Source: JBFWNG01 sp050251195
Lineage (GTDB): Bacteria > Bdellovibrionota_B > Oligoflexia > Oligoflexales > Oligoflexaceae
Assembly (NCBI GenBank): GCA_050251195.1
Contig: JBFWNG010000007.1
Span: 1 to 64,000, forward strand
DNA: 64,000 nt
Direction: 5' to 3'
Shown here: piece by piece, positions 50,754-60,700 of the stretch
Position numbering within the stretch: the stretch's first letter is position 1
How the letters are laid out: the number at the start of each line of letters is the position of its first letter
Position numbers and translations under genes: made by a program
The notes under the pieces: model-generated
What the model was told of the DNA's origin: nothing
Seen by the model: only the letters and a program-made list of their open reading frames with translations
Database searches by the model: none

Positions 50754-51392
50754 CTAGCCGGCGTTAACCGCCAATTGCGCGGCAAAGGCGCGTTTATAGG
50801 CAGGCCGTGCTTCGCCGCGAGCGACATAAGTAGCCAGATTCCGAAATTCGTCCAGGATGCCCGAAGATTTTAACCTGAGCAGCACCGACACCATCATGAG
50901 ATCGCCCGCACTAAATGCACCATCAAGCCATTCGGCTTCGCCTAGGCGTGCGGAAAGTTGCTTTAATCGGTCACGGATGCGACCCTCGACCAGAGGCAGA
51001 CGCTCCATTCGCCAGGGTTTATCGCCCTCCAGGATCTTGACGGTTACCAATTCAAGGATAGGCGGCTCGATCGTATTGAGCGCGGCGAACATCCAGGTGA
51101 TGGCGCGTGCTCGTGCAGCGGGTTCATGCGGCAGCAGGCCCGCATGGTGTTCTGCAATATGGAACACGATCGCCCCTGACTCGAACAGAGCGAGATCTCC
51201 TTCCTGATAGGTAGGAATCTGACCGAACGGATGAAGTTCTAAATGCGCAGGCTCCTTCATCGCGCGAAACGAAACAAGGCGGACCTCGTAAGGTTGGCCT
51301 GCTTCTTCTAGCGCCCAGCGAACTCGCGTATCGCGTGCTAATCCCTTGCCACCATCTGGTGAACGTTCGAAGGCGGTGATGGTGACAGTCAC
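50754..51392 (-). CDS. Glutathione S-transferase-like protein
   Basis: 212 residues with a thioredoxin-like N-terminal domain (about 1-80: VRWALEEAGQPYEVRLVSF, FGQIPTYQEGDLALFESGAIVFHIAEHH) and an all-helical C-terminal domain (90-205, EWLDGAFSAGDLMMVSVLLRL). The ES-GAI glutathione-binding segment is intact. The presumed catalytic residue after the first strand is Ser11 (FERSPDGGKG) or a neighbour. The start is taken as GTG at 51392. It pairs with the downstream EamA transporter, so conjugation and export of a compound may be linked, which is inference. Confidence 0.8.
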   Translation of the reverse strand: MTVTITAFERSPDGGKGLARDTRVRWALEEAGQPYEVRLVSFRAMKEPAHLELHPFGQIPTYQEGDLALFESGAIVFHIAEHHAGLLPHEPAARARAITWMFAALNTIEPPILELVTVKILEGDKPWRMERLPLVEGRIRDRLKQLSARLGEAEWLDGAFSAGDLMMVSVLLRLKSSGILDEFRNLATYVARGEARPAYKRAFAAQLAVNAG

Positions 51393-51476
51393 ATTAACCC
51401 CACTTTTTGTCTGGCTTCAGTATTATAGATCCATGCTTAACTTGCAATCTTCAGTAAGCCCCAAAAAAGGTTCTCG

Positions 51477-52256
51477 TCACTGTAAAGGAAGCTCTTTCAT
51501 CATAATGATCGTGCGTGAATTTCCGGCCGATTGCGCGTCATTTTTGATATCGACAATCTGGAACCAATTTCCGGGAGTGAACAGTACTTCCTTCTCCACG
51601 GGTAGATGGCTTAGCCGGTCAACGGGCGTGCCAGAGGTGGACTCGATGATAAAACGCGCATTGTGCATACCAAATGAACTATCGTTGAGATACGATTCAC
51701 TACTCGTTGTGGAGAGAAAGCCCAATTCCTGTAAAGGAACCTTCTTCTCAAATGCCGTTTTGTACTTTGCCAAGATTTCAGGCTTGAGTTCAGTACCGCG
51801 ATATACCGTCCCCACGAATTTAGGAAGCTTGCGCAACCCGGAGGCAGCAAGATTTATAACGGGACGATGCAAGGGAGAGATGTTCTTTGTACGAAGCTGA
51901 TTATTTATGGGAATGTATTCATACTGGGTATACGCCCTGACGGATAGCGATTCCTCCTCGGTCAAGCCAAGAGCTTTACCGTTGGCAATGGCGGATGAGG
52001 GTTCTAATATGCGCTTTATCCATTGTTGCTTATTAAAGAGATCATACATTTCTTGAGGGGCTTCGTAGTCGTACGGAAACCACAATCCACACTTTTCTTC
52101 AGAAGCAGGCGACCCGGGGTAACACTCCTCGCTTGCCTCGGTAGTGAAGATGTCAGAACCTTGCGCATTATCGTTTGTTCTATGTTTACAGCCAGACGAG
52201 AGTAGCAATAAAAATATCAGGCTATACAATGACTTAGCCATGAACCATAAGCGCAT
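51477..52256 (-). CDS. Lipoprotein with mono-ADP-ribosyltransferase domain
   Basis: 259 residues with type II signal MRLWFMAKSLYSLIFLLLLSSGC (Cys23). The mature part shows the R-S-E signature of exoenzyme-type ADP-ribosyltransferases: R153 in VYRGTEL, STT 182-184 in FLSTTSS, and the E-x-E pair E221-K-E223 in EKEVLFTPGNWFQIVD. An upstream helix (LTEEESLSVRAYTQYEYIPINNQLR, about 98-122) also fits the ADPrib_exo_Tox pattern, whose members move ADP-ribose from NAD to Arg of a target protein. Lipidation would place the enzyme on a membrane surface; the target is unknown. GGAG precedes the chosen ATG. No immunity gene is recognisable beside it. Confidence 0.8.
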   Translation of the reverse strand: MRLWFMAKSLYSLIFLLLLSSGCKHRTNDNAQGSDIFTTEASEECYPGSPASEEKCGLWFPYDYEAPQEMYDLFNKQQWIKRILEPSSAIANGKALGLTEEESLSVRAYTQYEYIPINNQLRTKNISPLHRPVINLAASGLRKLPKFVGTVYRGTELKPEILAKYKTAFEKKVPLQELGFLSTTSSESYLNDSSFGMHNARFIIESTSGTPVDRLSHLPVEKEVLFTPGNWFQIVDIKNDAQSAGNSRTIIMMKELPLQ

Positions 52257-52751
52257 CGTTCTCTCCATTGGCGATTTGAATATGGAAATTATAACACAGC
52301 TCGTCAGCACGATCCCATTGAAACACTGTTCAACACTTTGTTCTGAAAATATTGGAACGAAACATCCGAAACAAGATTGGGCCATCATTGGAAATGGCTG
52401 GATGGTGGTTTACAACCCTTCTGTCTTTGCCACGACCGTTAGGGGTGGGAACGATTTATAGACATGGATCTTTCGGCGGGTGATGCTGGTGTTAAAAAAT
52501 GAAAGGAAGGAGTATTTCCTTCCTTTTTAGCTTTACTCTATTGGGTCTCGTTGATCACAAAACAAAACCTTTCATACATGTCTCCAAATATAGATATAAC
52601 TCCTAACTGAAACCATTATACGCACAAAAATTCTTTTTTGACCATCCGAAAGGTTTGCGAACGTTCTCGACCTTCCGATTTTCCCTTTCGTAATCCCTGC
52701 AGACACTATAGAATTTTTTAGAATTGGAGAAGTTGGGAATGCTGGACTAAT
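52257..52751. other. Intergenic region with terminator
   Basis: No convincing gene. A plus-strand frame ending at 52461 has no ribosome site and overlaps the lipoprotein start, so it is not called. The terminator at 52502-52528 works in either direction by sequence. Confidence 0.4.
52502..52528 (+). terminator. Rho-independent terminator, possibly bidirectional
   Basis: AAAGGAAGGA (52502-52511) pairs perfectly with TCCTTCCTTT (52517-52526), then T's. The minus strand also has A/T-rich flanks. Confidence 0.75.
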
Positions 52752-53141
52752 ATGTGCAAAACGATCAAACAAAAAGTGAAGTTCCGACTGAGTCCCGAGC
52801 GCGTCTACCAGCTTCTCACTGATTCCAAACTCCATACTGCGCTCACAGGGCAGAAAGCCGTAATAAACCGACACATCGGCGGTAAATTCTCTACTTGTGC
52901 CGGTCACGTGACCGGAATCAATGTAGATCTCGTTCCGGGAAAACGAGTCGTTCAGGCATGGCGTACAAAGGACTTTCCAGTGGGCATTTTTTCCATGGCT
53001 ACCTTTCTGCTCTCGCCTACAAGGGACGGCGGAACAGATCTCACCCTTATCCACCGCGGAGTTCCCAAAGAACTTATTCCCGAGATTGAGACAGATTGGC
53101 GGCAATCTTACTGGGGGAAAATTCGAGCGCTCGTAAAGTAA
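52752..53141 (+). CDS. SRPBCC/AHSA1-like domain protein
   Basis: 129 residues in the START/Bet v1 fold group of Hsp90-activator homolog 1-like proteins: FRLSPERVYQLLTDSKLHTALTG at the N-terminus, the central IGGKFSTCAGHVTGINVDLVPGKRVVQAWRTKDFPVGIFSMATFLLSPTRDGGTDLTLIHRGVP and the closing helix ETDWRQSYWGKIRALVK. Such proteins bind hydrophobic ligands in a deep cavity; the ligand is unknown. Cytoplasmic. The ribosome site is weak. Confidence 0.8.
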   Translation: MCKTIKQKVKFRLSPERVYQLLTDSKLHTALTGQKAVINRHIGGKFSTCAGHVTGINVDLVPGKRVVQAWRTKDFPVGIFSMATFLLSPTRDGGTDLTLIHRGVPKELIPEIETDWRQSYWGKIRALVK

Positions 53142-53218
53142 GCGAGCGCCACAAGCCAAATTTTGGTATTCTGTGCGAAGATGATCTCGCTTTCTTTTGA
53201 ATCTGGAGGCACCAGCGC

Positions 53219-54733
53219 ATGCGCTTAAGGTTTCTTTGCATTTTACTTTTCGCACTTCCCCTTTTTACATGCAAATCCATGAGTGGGCGGTCCCAAACCA
53301 AGGATGCGGAAGAACAGCCTTGTACGATGGACGGTGGCCAAGACAACGGCGACGCTCTCGCCAAAGCCGCCTTGGCGGGTTGTACAACCAATGTCGAAAA
53401 AATGCTTCTCGCTCATAATTGCAGCACTGCGGGAAGACAAATTGTGGCCGAAAAAAATCGAGCAACCGGACGCGTGATAGACATGTTTCATTGCAGGGTC
53501 GGTAATCGACCCGATTCGGTATTTTTTTCTCATCCCGACGAAATGATTGGGCAGGATAAGGATACTGGTGTCTTGAATTTTTATAAAATGGTCGGCACTT
53601 CCCTTGTTTTCAAGGGCAATTCCTTTAGTGCTGACAATCCATGTCGCAAATGTCACGTGAACGGCACCATGGTAATGAAGGAACTCGATAATCCTTGGCG
53701 CAATTGGATCGCAGCCGGCGACGAGGTCGAAAACAGGGACCTACTAGGTGTGGATTCGAACGGCGAACCAAGACCTCTTTTGAGACCGAATATGTTGCAG
53801 ATCGCAGTGATGGATACCTTCGATATGGTTACGGAGACCAAAATGAAACGCGTCGCAGACCGAAAGGCGCCATTCGAGAACGAAACTTTAAAGGATTTTC
53901 TCAAGCCCCTTTTCTGCACAACCGAAATAACCCTCAAGACATCAACAGATGATCAGCCCGGCACACAAAAGGAAGTTCCGGCAACCGCTTTGTACTACGA
54001 CGATTCTTTTGAAAACATTACATTTGATGCCGGAGATTTCGCAAATCATACCGTCGCCACGGGACCATCTGTCGACCAAATGAAAAGTTTTTTTGCCTCA
54101 CAACAAATTGACGCGCGGAATAATTTTTTGACGATCGTTCCCCAAAGAGGCGATATTGACCGGCAATATCTCTTTCATATCCAATCGACAACCTTTGGAG
54201 CGGGATATCTTGAGAGAAAGGTCATCTATGCTGCCGTTTCCATCGATTTCCCTAATCCGTTTTTTTCGAAAAAACGCTGCGCTGTCTGGGATAAGGTTCC
54301 TGAAACGCCATATCACCAGCTCGGGAATAAAGAGGCGGTTACGGAGGAATTGATTAGTAAGATGCAGGGTGACGACGATCCTGCCGTTCAAGCTTTTGTA
54401 ACTTACCTTAAAAACTCAACAACGGAAGAAAGTCACAAGGAGACGGTCAAATCGCTGGCAAAGCGCATGGTCGCTTTCATGAATAACTGCAACAAGCCGG
54501 ATAGCGCCATTAGCGATCCCAGCAAGGTGTATAGGCTGTTCCGTTCTAAACTCGTGCCGCTTCTTCAAGAAAAGCCGCTCAAGTACTTTGAGCATATAAA
54601 TCAAGTCGAGGATTTTGGTTCGTTCGAGAATTCGCCTGCTGGTCTGTTTCCTGAGTTTCGAGCGGTAATCGACGGAAAATATGCGGATGACGAGGGGTTG
54701 GCTCTTAACGAAGACTGCCAGATCGAAGAGTAG
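53219..54733 (+). CDS. Lipoprotein with CxxCH haem-binding motif
   Basis: 504 residues. Type II signal MRLRFLCILLFALPLFTC (Cys18). One C142-x2-C145-H146 motif (NPCRKCHVNG) is the haem c attachment pattern, in a segment FKGNSFSADNPCRKCHVNGTMVMKELDNPW reminiscent of large secreted cytochrome-like proteins. A distal Met ligand is not obvious. The remaining 350 residues have no recognised domain. TGGAGG stands 11 bases before the ATG. A haem role is plausible but unproven with a single motif. Confidence 0.7.
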   Translation: MRLRFLCILLFALPLFTCKSMSGRSQTKDAEEQPCTMDGGQDNGDALAKAALAGCTTNVEKMLLAHNCSTAGRQIVAEKNRATGRVIDMFHCRVGNRPDSVFFSHPDEMIGQDKDTGVLNFYKMVGTSLVFKGNSFSADNPCRKCHVNGTMVMKELDNPWRNWIAAGDEVENRDLLGVDSNGEPRPLLRPNMLQIAVMDTFDMVTETKMKRVADRKAPFENETLKDFLKPLFCTTEITLKTSTDDQPGTQKEVPATALYYDDSFENITFDAGDFANHTVATGPSVDQMKSFFASQQIDARNNFLTIVPQRGDIDRQYLFHIQSTTFGAGYLERKVIYAAVSIDFPNPFFSKKRCAVWDKVPETPYHQLGNKEAVTEELISKMQGDDDPAVQAFVTYLKNSTTEESHKETVKSLAKRMVAFMNNCNKPDSAISDPSKVYRLFRSKLVPLLQEKPLKYFEHINQVEDFGSFENSPAGLFPEFRAVIDGKYADDEGLALNEDCQIEE

Positions 54734-54741
54734 TCAATTTA

Positions 54742-57700
54742 TTATTGTGAAAGAGAAACAGGTCTGACGAAATAGTCGAAGGCACTCACTGTATCGATAA
54801 CCCCGTCATTTCCTAAATTCCCAAAACGGTCGTCGCCCCAGCAGTAAACAGTGTATTCGGTGGTAATGCCGCAAGTCGTGTCAATAGCTGTACTTACTTC
54901 AAGCCACTTATAGCCATCAAGCACAAGCGTTGGGGCGGTTTTATCGACAATCGTACCATCTCCCAATTGCCCCCGTGCATTGTCGCCCCAACAATAGAGA
55001 TCCTGAGACGTGCTAATGCCGCAGGAGTGCGTGGCTTGGCCATCGCCTTTGGCAAGTTTGGCAAAGTTGATGCCGCCTGACACGAGCGTGGGCACATATT
55101 TGCTGACGATCGTGGTATCACCCAATTCGCCATTGGTATTGTTACCCCAGCAATAAACCTCGCCGTTGGTTTTTCGAGCGCAATTGTGAATATTGGCAAC
55201 ATAGTACTCGGCGAAGACATGCGAGCCGCTGACAAGAACAGGCGTGTAGGTACCACCAGCAGATCCGATGCCTAACACCCCGGAAGTGTTAACCCCCCAA
55301 CAATAAGTGTTATTGGAGGTTTTTTCTTTGCCACAGCCGTGTCGATATCCAAATGCGAGCGTTGCGGGATCGAATTGTTCAAGCGCGGACTTTCTGAGCG
55401 GAGCCCAAAGGTATTCGTCCGATCCAGTCCCAGCGCCAAAGGTAGCGTCGTCGTAACCCCAACAATAAACCTCAAGGGCTGTTGTCACTCCGCAGTTTGA
55501 GTAGCCATACTGGCCTGCCTGGTAGACCTTCTTCCAACGGCGGTCGCCTGTTACCTCAACAGGATAGGGCATGTCATACCCGCCGGTGTAATTTCCTGTT
55601 CCGAGAGAATCGCCGTAACCCCAACAATAAGCTTTTCCGTTGTTACTAACTCCACAGCTAGCACCGACCCCCATGGTAAAGGAAGATATTTCCATGTCCT
55701 TGACCAGCGGAGCCGGCGTGGCGGCAGCATAGTTCGGATAAGCCATATCACCCAATGGCGTCTCGTCCCCTCGTCCCCATGCATAAGGGTAATTATCCAT
55801 ACCATAAGCAAATCCAGCGTTGGCCATTGGATTGGCAAATTTGTAATATGGCATAAAGGTAATCGGTGCAGGAGTTTTCGGACTTAAAACCGTCACGCCG
55901 TTGCCCATCGCGCCGTTGAGATCGGGGCCCCAACAGTAAACCTTCAGGTCGTTTGCAAGCCCACAGGCCCGTCCACTTGATGAGCCAATACTGAGTGATA
56001 TTTTGGTAAAGAGCTTGCTGCCTTGGACGGCTGTCGGTACAAGTGCATTTGCTGTAGAATTGATGCCGAGTTGTCCGTAATCATTCAAGCCCCAGCAATA
56101 TGCCGAGCCGTCGCTCTTGAGAGCGCAAGTCATGCTCATACCGGTATATATCGAACTAAACGTATGCCCGCCCGCAACCGCAGTGGGCACTAGCTTCGGA
56201 ATCTGCGTGTTATCTCCAAGTTGGCCGCTGCCGTTGCCACCCCAACAATAAGCGGCACCTGCGCTTGTTAAGCCGCAAGCATGATCGCCGCCGGCCGATA
56301 CCATGCTCCAGGTAAGCCCGCCCGAAACAAGTGTCGGGTTTGATCTGTCCGCATAAGTCCCGTCATTAATTCCCAGTTGCCCCGCAGCATTTTCGCCCCA
56401 ACAATAAGCGGCACCTGTAGAACGCCGGGCACAGCTGAACTGAAATCCCGCCGAGATCTGCGTAAAGTCATAACCCCCTGTGACCAGAACAGGCACCGGA
56501 GAATTGGCGTTTCCATTGTTACCGAGTTGTCCGCTATCTCCATCGCCCCAACAGTACGTCACGCCGTTGCTCAGTCGGCCACAGGTATGGGCGTAACCGG
56601 CATCGATGGTGTTGAAACTATACCCACCAGAGACAAGGGCAGGTTCGGGGCGGTCGACGTTGCCGTTGTCCCCAATTTGACCGTCTGTAGAGCCCTCGCC
56701 CCAGCAATAGGTGTTGTTATTGGTTGCCACCCCACAGGTGTAATCATCACCCGCAGTGAGCTTGGTGAAGATGTATCCTTTCGCCGCTCTGATTGGTGAG
56801 TGTTTCACATCGTCGGAATCCGCGTTTATACCCAACGTCAAGGTAGGAGATTTTGCCAAACTCCCGTCATCCCCGTCTCCCCAGCAAAACGTTCTATTGT
56901 CCCCGGTCAGCGCGCAAGCATGATCGTCGCCGAGCGCGATCTCAGTCATTGAATAGTTCATTTCAGGATAGGTTGTTACGTTAAGCTTTTGGTAAGCGAT
57001 TTTGTTGCCGCCAGAATCCTTAGAAATGACGTTGATATAGTAGCTGGTATCCGCAGTCAGACCTGTTACTAACACGTCTACTTCCGAAGTCCAATCGGTA
57101 CTGGGGGTACCGGATTCCACTTGAGCCACGGTATCGAAAGTTGAACTCGTGCTGACGTATACTCGATACTCAGCTTCAGACGTCGAATCGGTTGCGCCCA
57201 TCCAACCGATGTATGCGGACGTCGCATTAAGTTGACGAAGGAAGATTTCGGGATTCGAAGGAAGTGTCGGCGGAGATTGATCTAAGGCAAAAGAGCCTGA
57301 TGCTCCATAAGCCATAGGGTTCCCCGCATCGTCAACCAGTCGAGAACAAACTTTATAGCTACCGTTAGCAAGACCGGAAATATCCGAAGCGGTCGGAATA
57401 ACATTGTCTGAGCCATCGTAGGTCACAGTAGTACACGTTGGTGTTGATGCGGCAACGACTTCATACCGTGCATCGTCAAATCCCGAACCAACAACGGTAC
57501 TGACCAAAGCAGCACTTCCCGCAACTTCCGTCGTTCCCACCTCGCTGTTCACGAGTAACAAATACGAAAACGCTGGCGCTGTTTTATCAAGGACGAAATT
57601 TGGTGAACTATTGTAGGCAATATTGCCAGCGACATCCGTCATCTTCACGCAGACCTTCAAAGTTCCGTCGCCAAATCCTGCTAAGAGATCTGCCGTCGGC

Positions 57701-60700
57701 AAGTTGCCCCAAGAGACAACGTTGCTGCAAGTTGCAGTGGAGGCAGCTAATGCGTATTGAGAACTGACTATATCCGTGCCTGATAGCGGGCCCACAACTT
57801 CAGCTGCGGCGGCCACCTCGGCCGCATTGATAAAGCCACCAATCGCGTCATTTTTAAGCGGGAGAGACGTAAACGTCGGTGCAACGATGTCCTTGGTAAT
57901 TTTTGAGCTTTCGCCGTAGACGTTTGCTCTCCCAGCTTTGCTCAAGCGCACGCAAACCTTATAGTCGCCGTCAGCGGCGAAATCCACGGTATTGGCAGTC
58001 GGAATAGTGGTCGAATAGCTTGATTGTGCGCTGCAAGTCGCCCCAAAGGCGACAAGTTGGTAAGCCGCGACGTCAAAGGTTGAAGCGCTTAAATTGCCCA
58101 CCATCTTCAGCGCGGATGATCGTTCAGTGAGGTTGACGTAACCATTTTCCGCATCGTTGATCAGATCAATTGAAGTAAACTGTGGATCTGGACTGACCGT
58201 CGTATCCCAAATAAATGTAATTTCGTCAAAGGCGCTGTTATTCGCAACGTCCATAACGGTGAGTCGTAAGACATACGTACCATCTGCTGTAGCGCTTGCT
58301 GTCGTGTCCTCAGCGGTAGCCGAGCCGAAGTTGACCGTTCCCGGACCCGATTGTTTCGTCCAAGCATAGGTCGTTCCACCCGCTGTCGCCGCATCCAGGC
58401 TAACTTGCGTATTGGTGTTGATATCAGCGCCTGCATTAACAGACGGCGCCGCCGTGTCCCATGTTAAAGTCATCTGATCTGAAGTGATGTTACCCGCAGA
58501 ATCCGTCACGGAAAGTTGCAAAACATAAACGCCGTCGGCAGACGCCGAAGCCGTTGTATCTTCGCTTGCAGGAGAGCCGAATGTAATTGTCCCTGGTCCT
58601 GCGACCTTGATCCAACCATATGTTGTCGCTCCGCTTGATGTCGCATTAATACTGATCTGTGTTGACGATGTGACGTCGGCTCCGGCGTTTACCGTTGGAG
58701 CGTCTGTATCCCATATAAAGGTCAATTCATCGAAACTTGCGTTGCCAGCCGCATCGGTCGCCGCCAATCGCAGAACGTAGGTACCGTCGGTGTCAGCAAC
58801 AATGCTTGTATTGATTGACGTCTCCGAACCGAAGGTGATCGCGCCGGGACCTGATTGCTTCGTCCATTGATAGGAGGTTGCTCCAGTCACGGTAGCATTG
58901 GTGTTTTTGATCGCATTTCCGGAAATATCCGATCCGGCATTCACGGTGGGTGCGCCGGAATCCCAAATTAATGTTAAATCGTCGGATGCGCTGTTGCCAG
59001 ACGCGTCAGTCGCCGTTAGGCGCAAGATGTATGTTCCGTCAGCATCAGCGCTAGCCGTCGTGTCTTCTGCTGTAGCCGTGCCAAAGACAATGTTGCCCGG
59101 TCCAGAGACCTTGGTCCAAGCATAAGTGGAGGCGCCCGATGTTGAGGCGTCAAACGTCACTTGTGAATTGTCGGTTTGATCCGCACCGGAGTTCACCGTT
59201 GGCGGAGTTGTGTCCCATGTAAAAGTCATTTGATCCACGGCGATGTTGCCAGCCGCATCAGTCACAGTAAGTTGCAGTGTATAAACCCCGTCGGCAGATG
59301 CGGACGCCGTCGTATCCTCGCTTGTGGGCGAGCCGAAGGTAATGGTTCCCGGTCCTGCGATTTTCGTCCAACCGAAGCTCACAGCATCCGTCGTTGTTGC
59401 ATCGATACTGATTTGAACTTTGGACAGAACGTCAGCCCCTACGTTAACGCCGGGCGGCGCAGTATCCCAAGTAAAGCTAATTTCGTCAAAGTTAGCGTTA
59501 CTCGCACCGTCGGTCGCCGTCAACCTCAGAAGATAGACCCCATCGGTGTCGGCTGTAACGCTCGTATCTATGGAAGTCGCGGATCCAAATGTAATGGCTC
59601 CTGGCCCAGATTGTTTTGTCCATTGATGGGTAACGCCGCCGGTTGCGGTTGCGTCGATAACTTTTATGACGTTTGTAACAATATCCGCTCCGACATTGAC
59701 CGAAGGCGCATTGTTATCCCAGTCCAATGTGAGGTCGTCGCTCGCACTGTTGCCGGCGCTGTCCGTCGCAGTCAGTCGGACCACATAGATGCCGTCAGCA
59801 CTTGCGGAAACGTTTGTGTCGATCGACGTTCCTGCGCTAAAGTTCAAGTTCCCAGGTCCGGAGACCTTACTCCATAAATACGTCGCTCCGCCAATGACTG
59901 TGGCGTCGATGGCGGCCGCTGAAGATGTGGAGATGTCAGTTCCAACGTTGACCGAGGGTGGCGTGACATCCCAAGAGAAGTTAACGAAGTCGCTGGCGGT
60001 GTTGCCCGCCGCATCCGTTACGTCCAATCTCAAGACATAGGCGCCCTCAGTGTCTGCGCTCACGGTTGTGTCTTCTGCGGTTGCCGAACCGAACGTAATG
60101 TTGCCCGTTCCGGACGCTACTGACCACTGGTAGGTAGTCGCTCCAGTCGTGACAGCGTTAAGCAGAACTTGTACACCTGTCATTACGTCAACCCCGGCAT
60201 TAACCGTTGGCGCTGTGGTATCCCAAATGAACGTCAACGTATCCGAAAAGTTATTGCCTGCTGCATCCGATGCCGTCACCATTAACACATAGGTGCCGTC
60301 GGCGCTGGCGCTAGCATTGGTGTCTTCGCTATTGGGAGCACTAAACGTAATGCTTCCTGGTCCCGATTGTTTGGTCCAGGTTATTGTCGTCGATCCAGCA
60401 ATTGTTGCATCCAACGCCGCTGTGGTTTTTGCCGTGATATCTGCGCCGGCGTTCACGGTCGGCGCAGCGGTGTCCCACACCACGGTTACGTCGTCTGTCG
60501 CAGCGTTGCCCGCTTGGTCGGTCGCGGTCAGTCGGAGAACATATGTTCCGTCTGCGTCAGCAGCAACGCTCGTCGATAAACTTGTCGCACTACCAAAAGT
60601 TATGTTGCCTGGGCCGGAGAATTTGCTCCAAGCTAGCGTTGAGTATCCAGACGCAGTCCCGGATTGAGTAAACGAAGCATTCTTGCTCACATCGGCGCCG

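Noticed and set aside
52240..52461. Plus-strand frame ending before the terminator at 52502
   Set aside because: No ribosome site and overlap with the start of the ADP-ribosyltransferase gene.
52572..53255. 227-codon minus-strand frame
   Set aside because: It lies opposite the SRPBCC-domain gene at 52752-53141, whose product is recognisable, and the minus frame has no known features.
59176..59877. Long plus-strand open frames opposite the giant lipoprotein gene
   Set aside because: They mirror the repeat periodicity of the minus-strand gene and have no ribosome sites; shadows of a low-complexity repeat gene.
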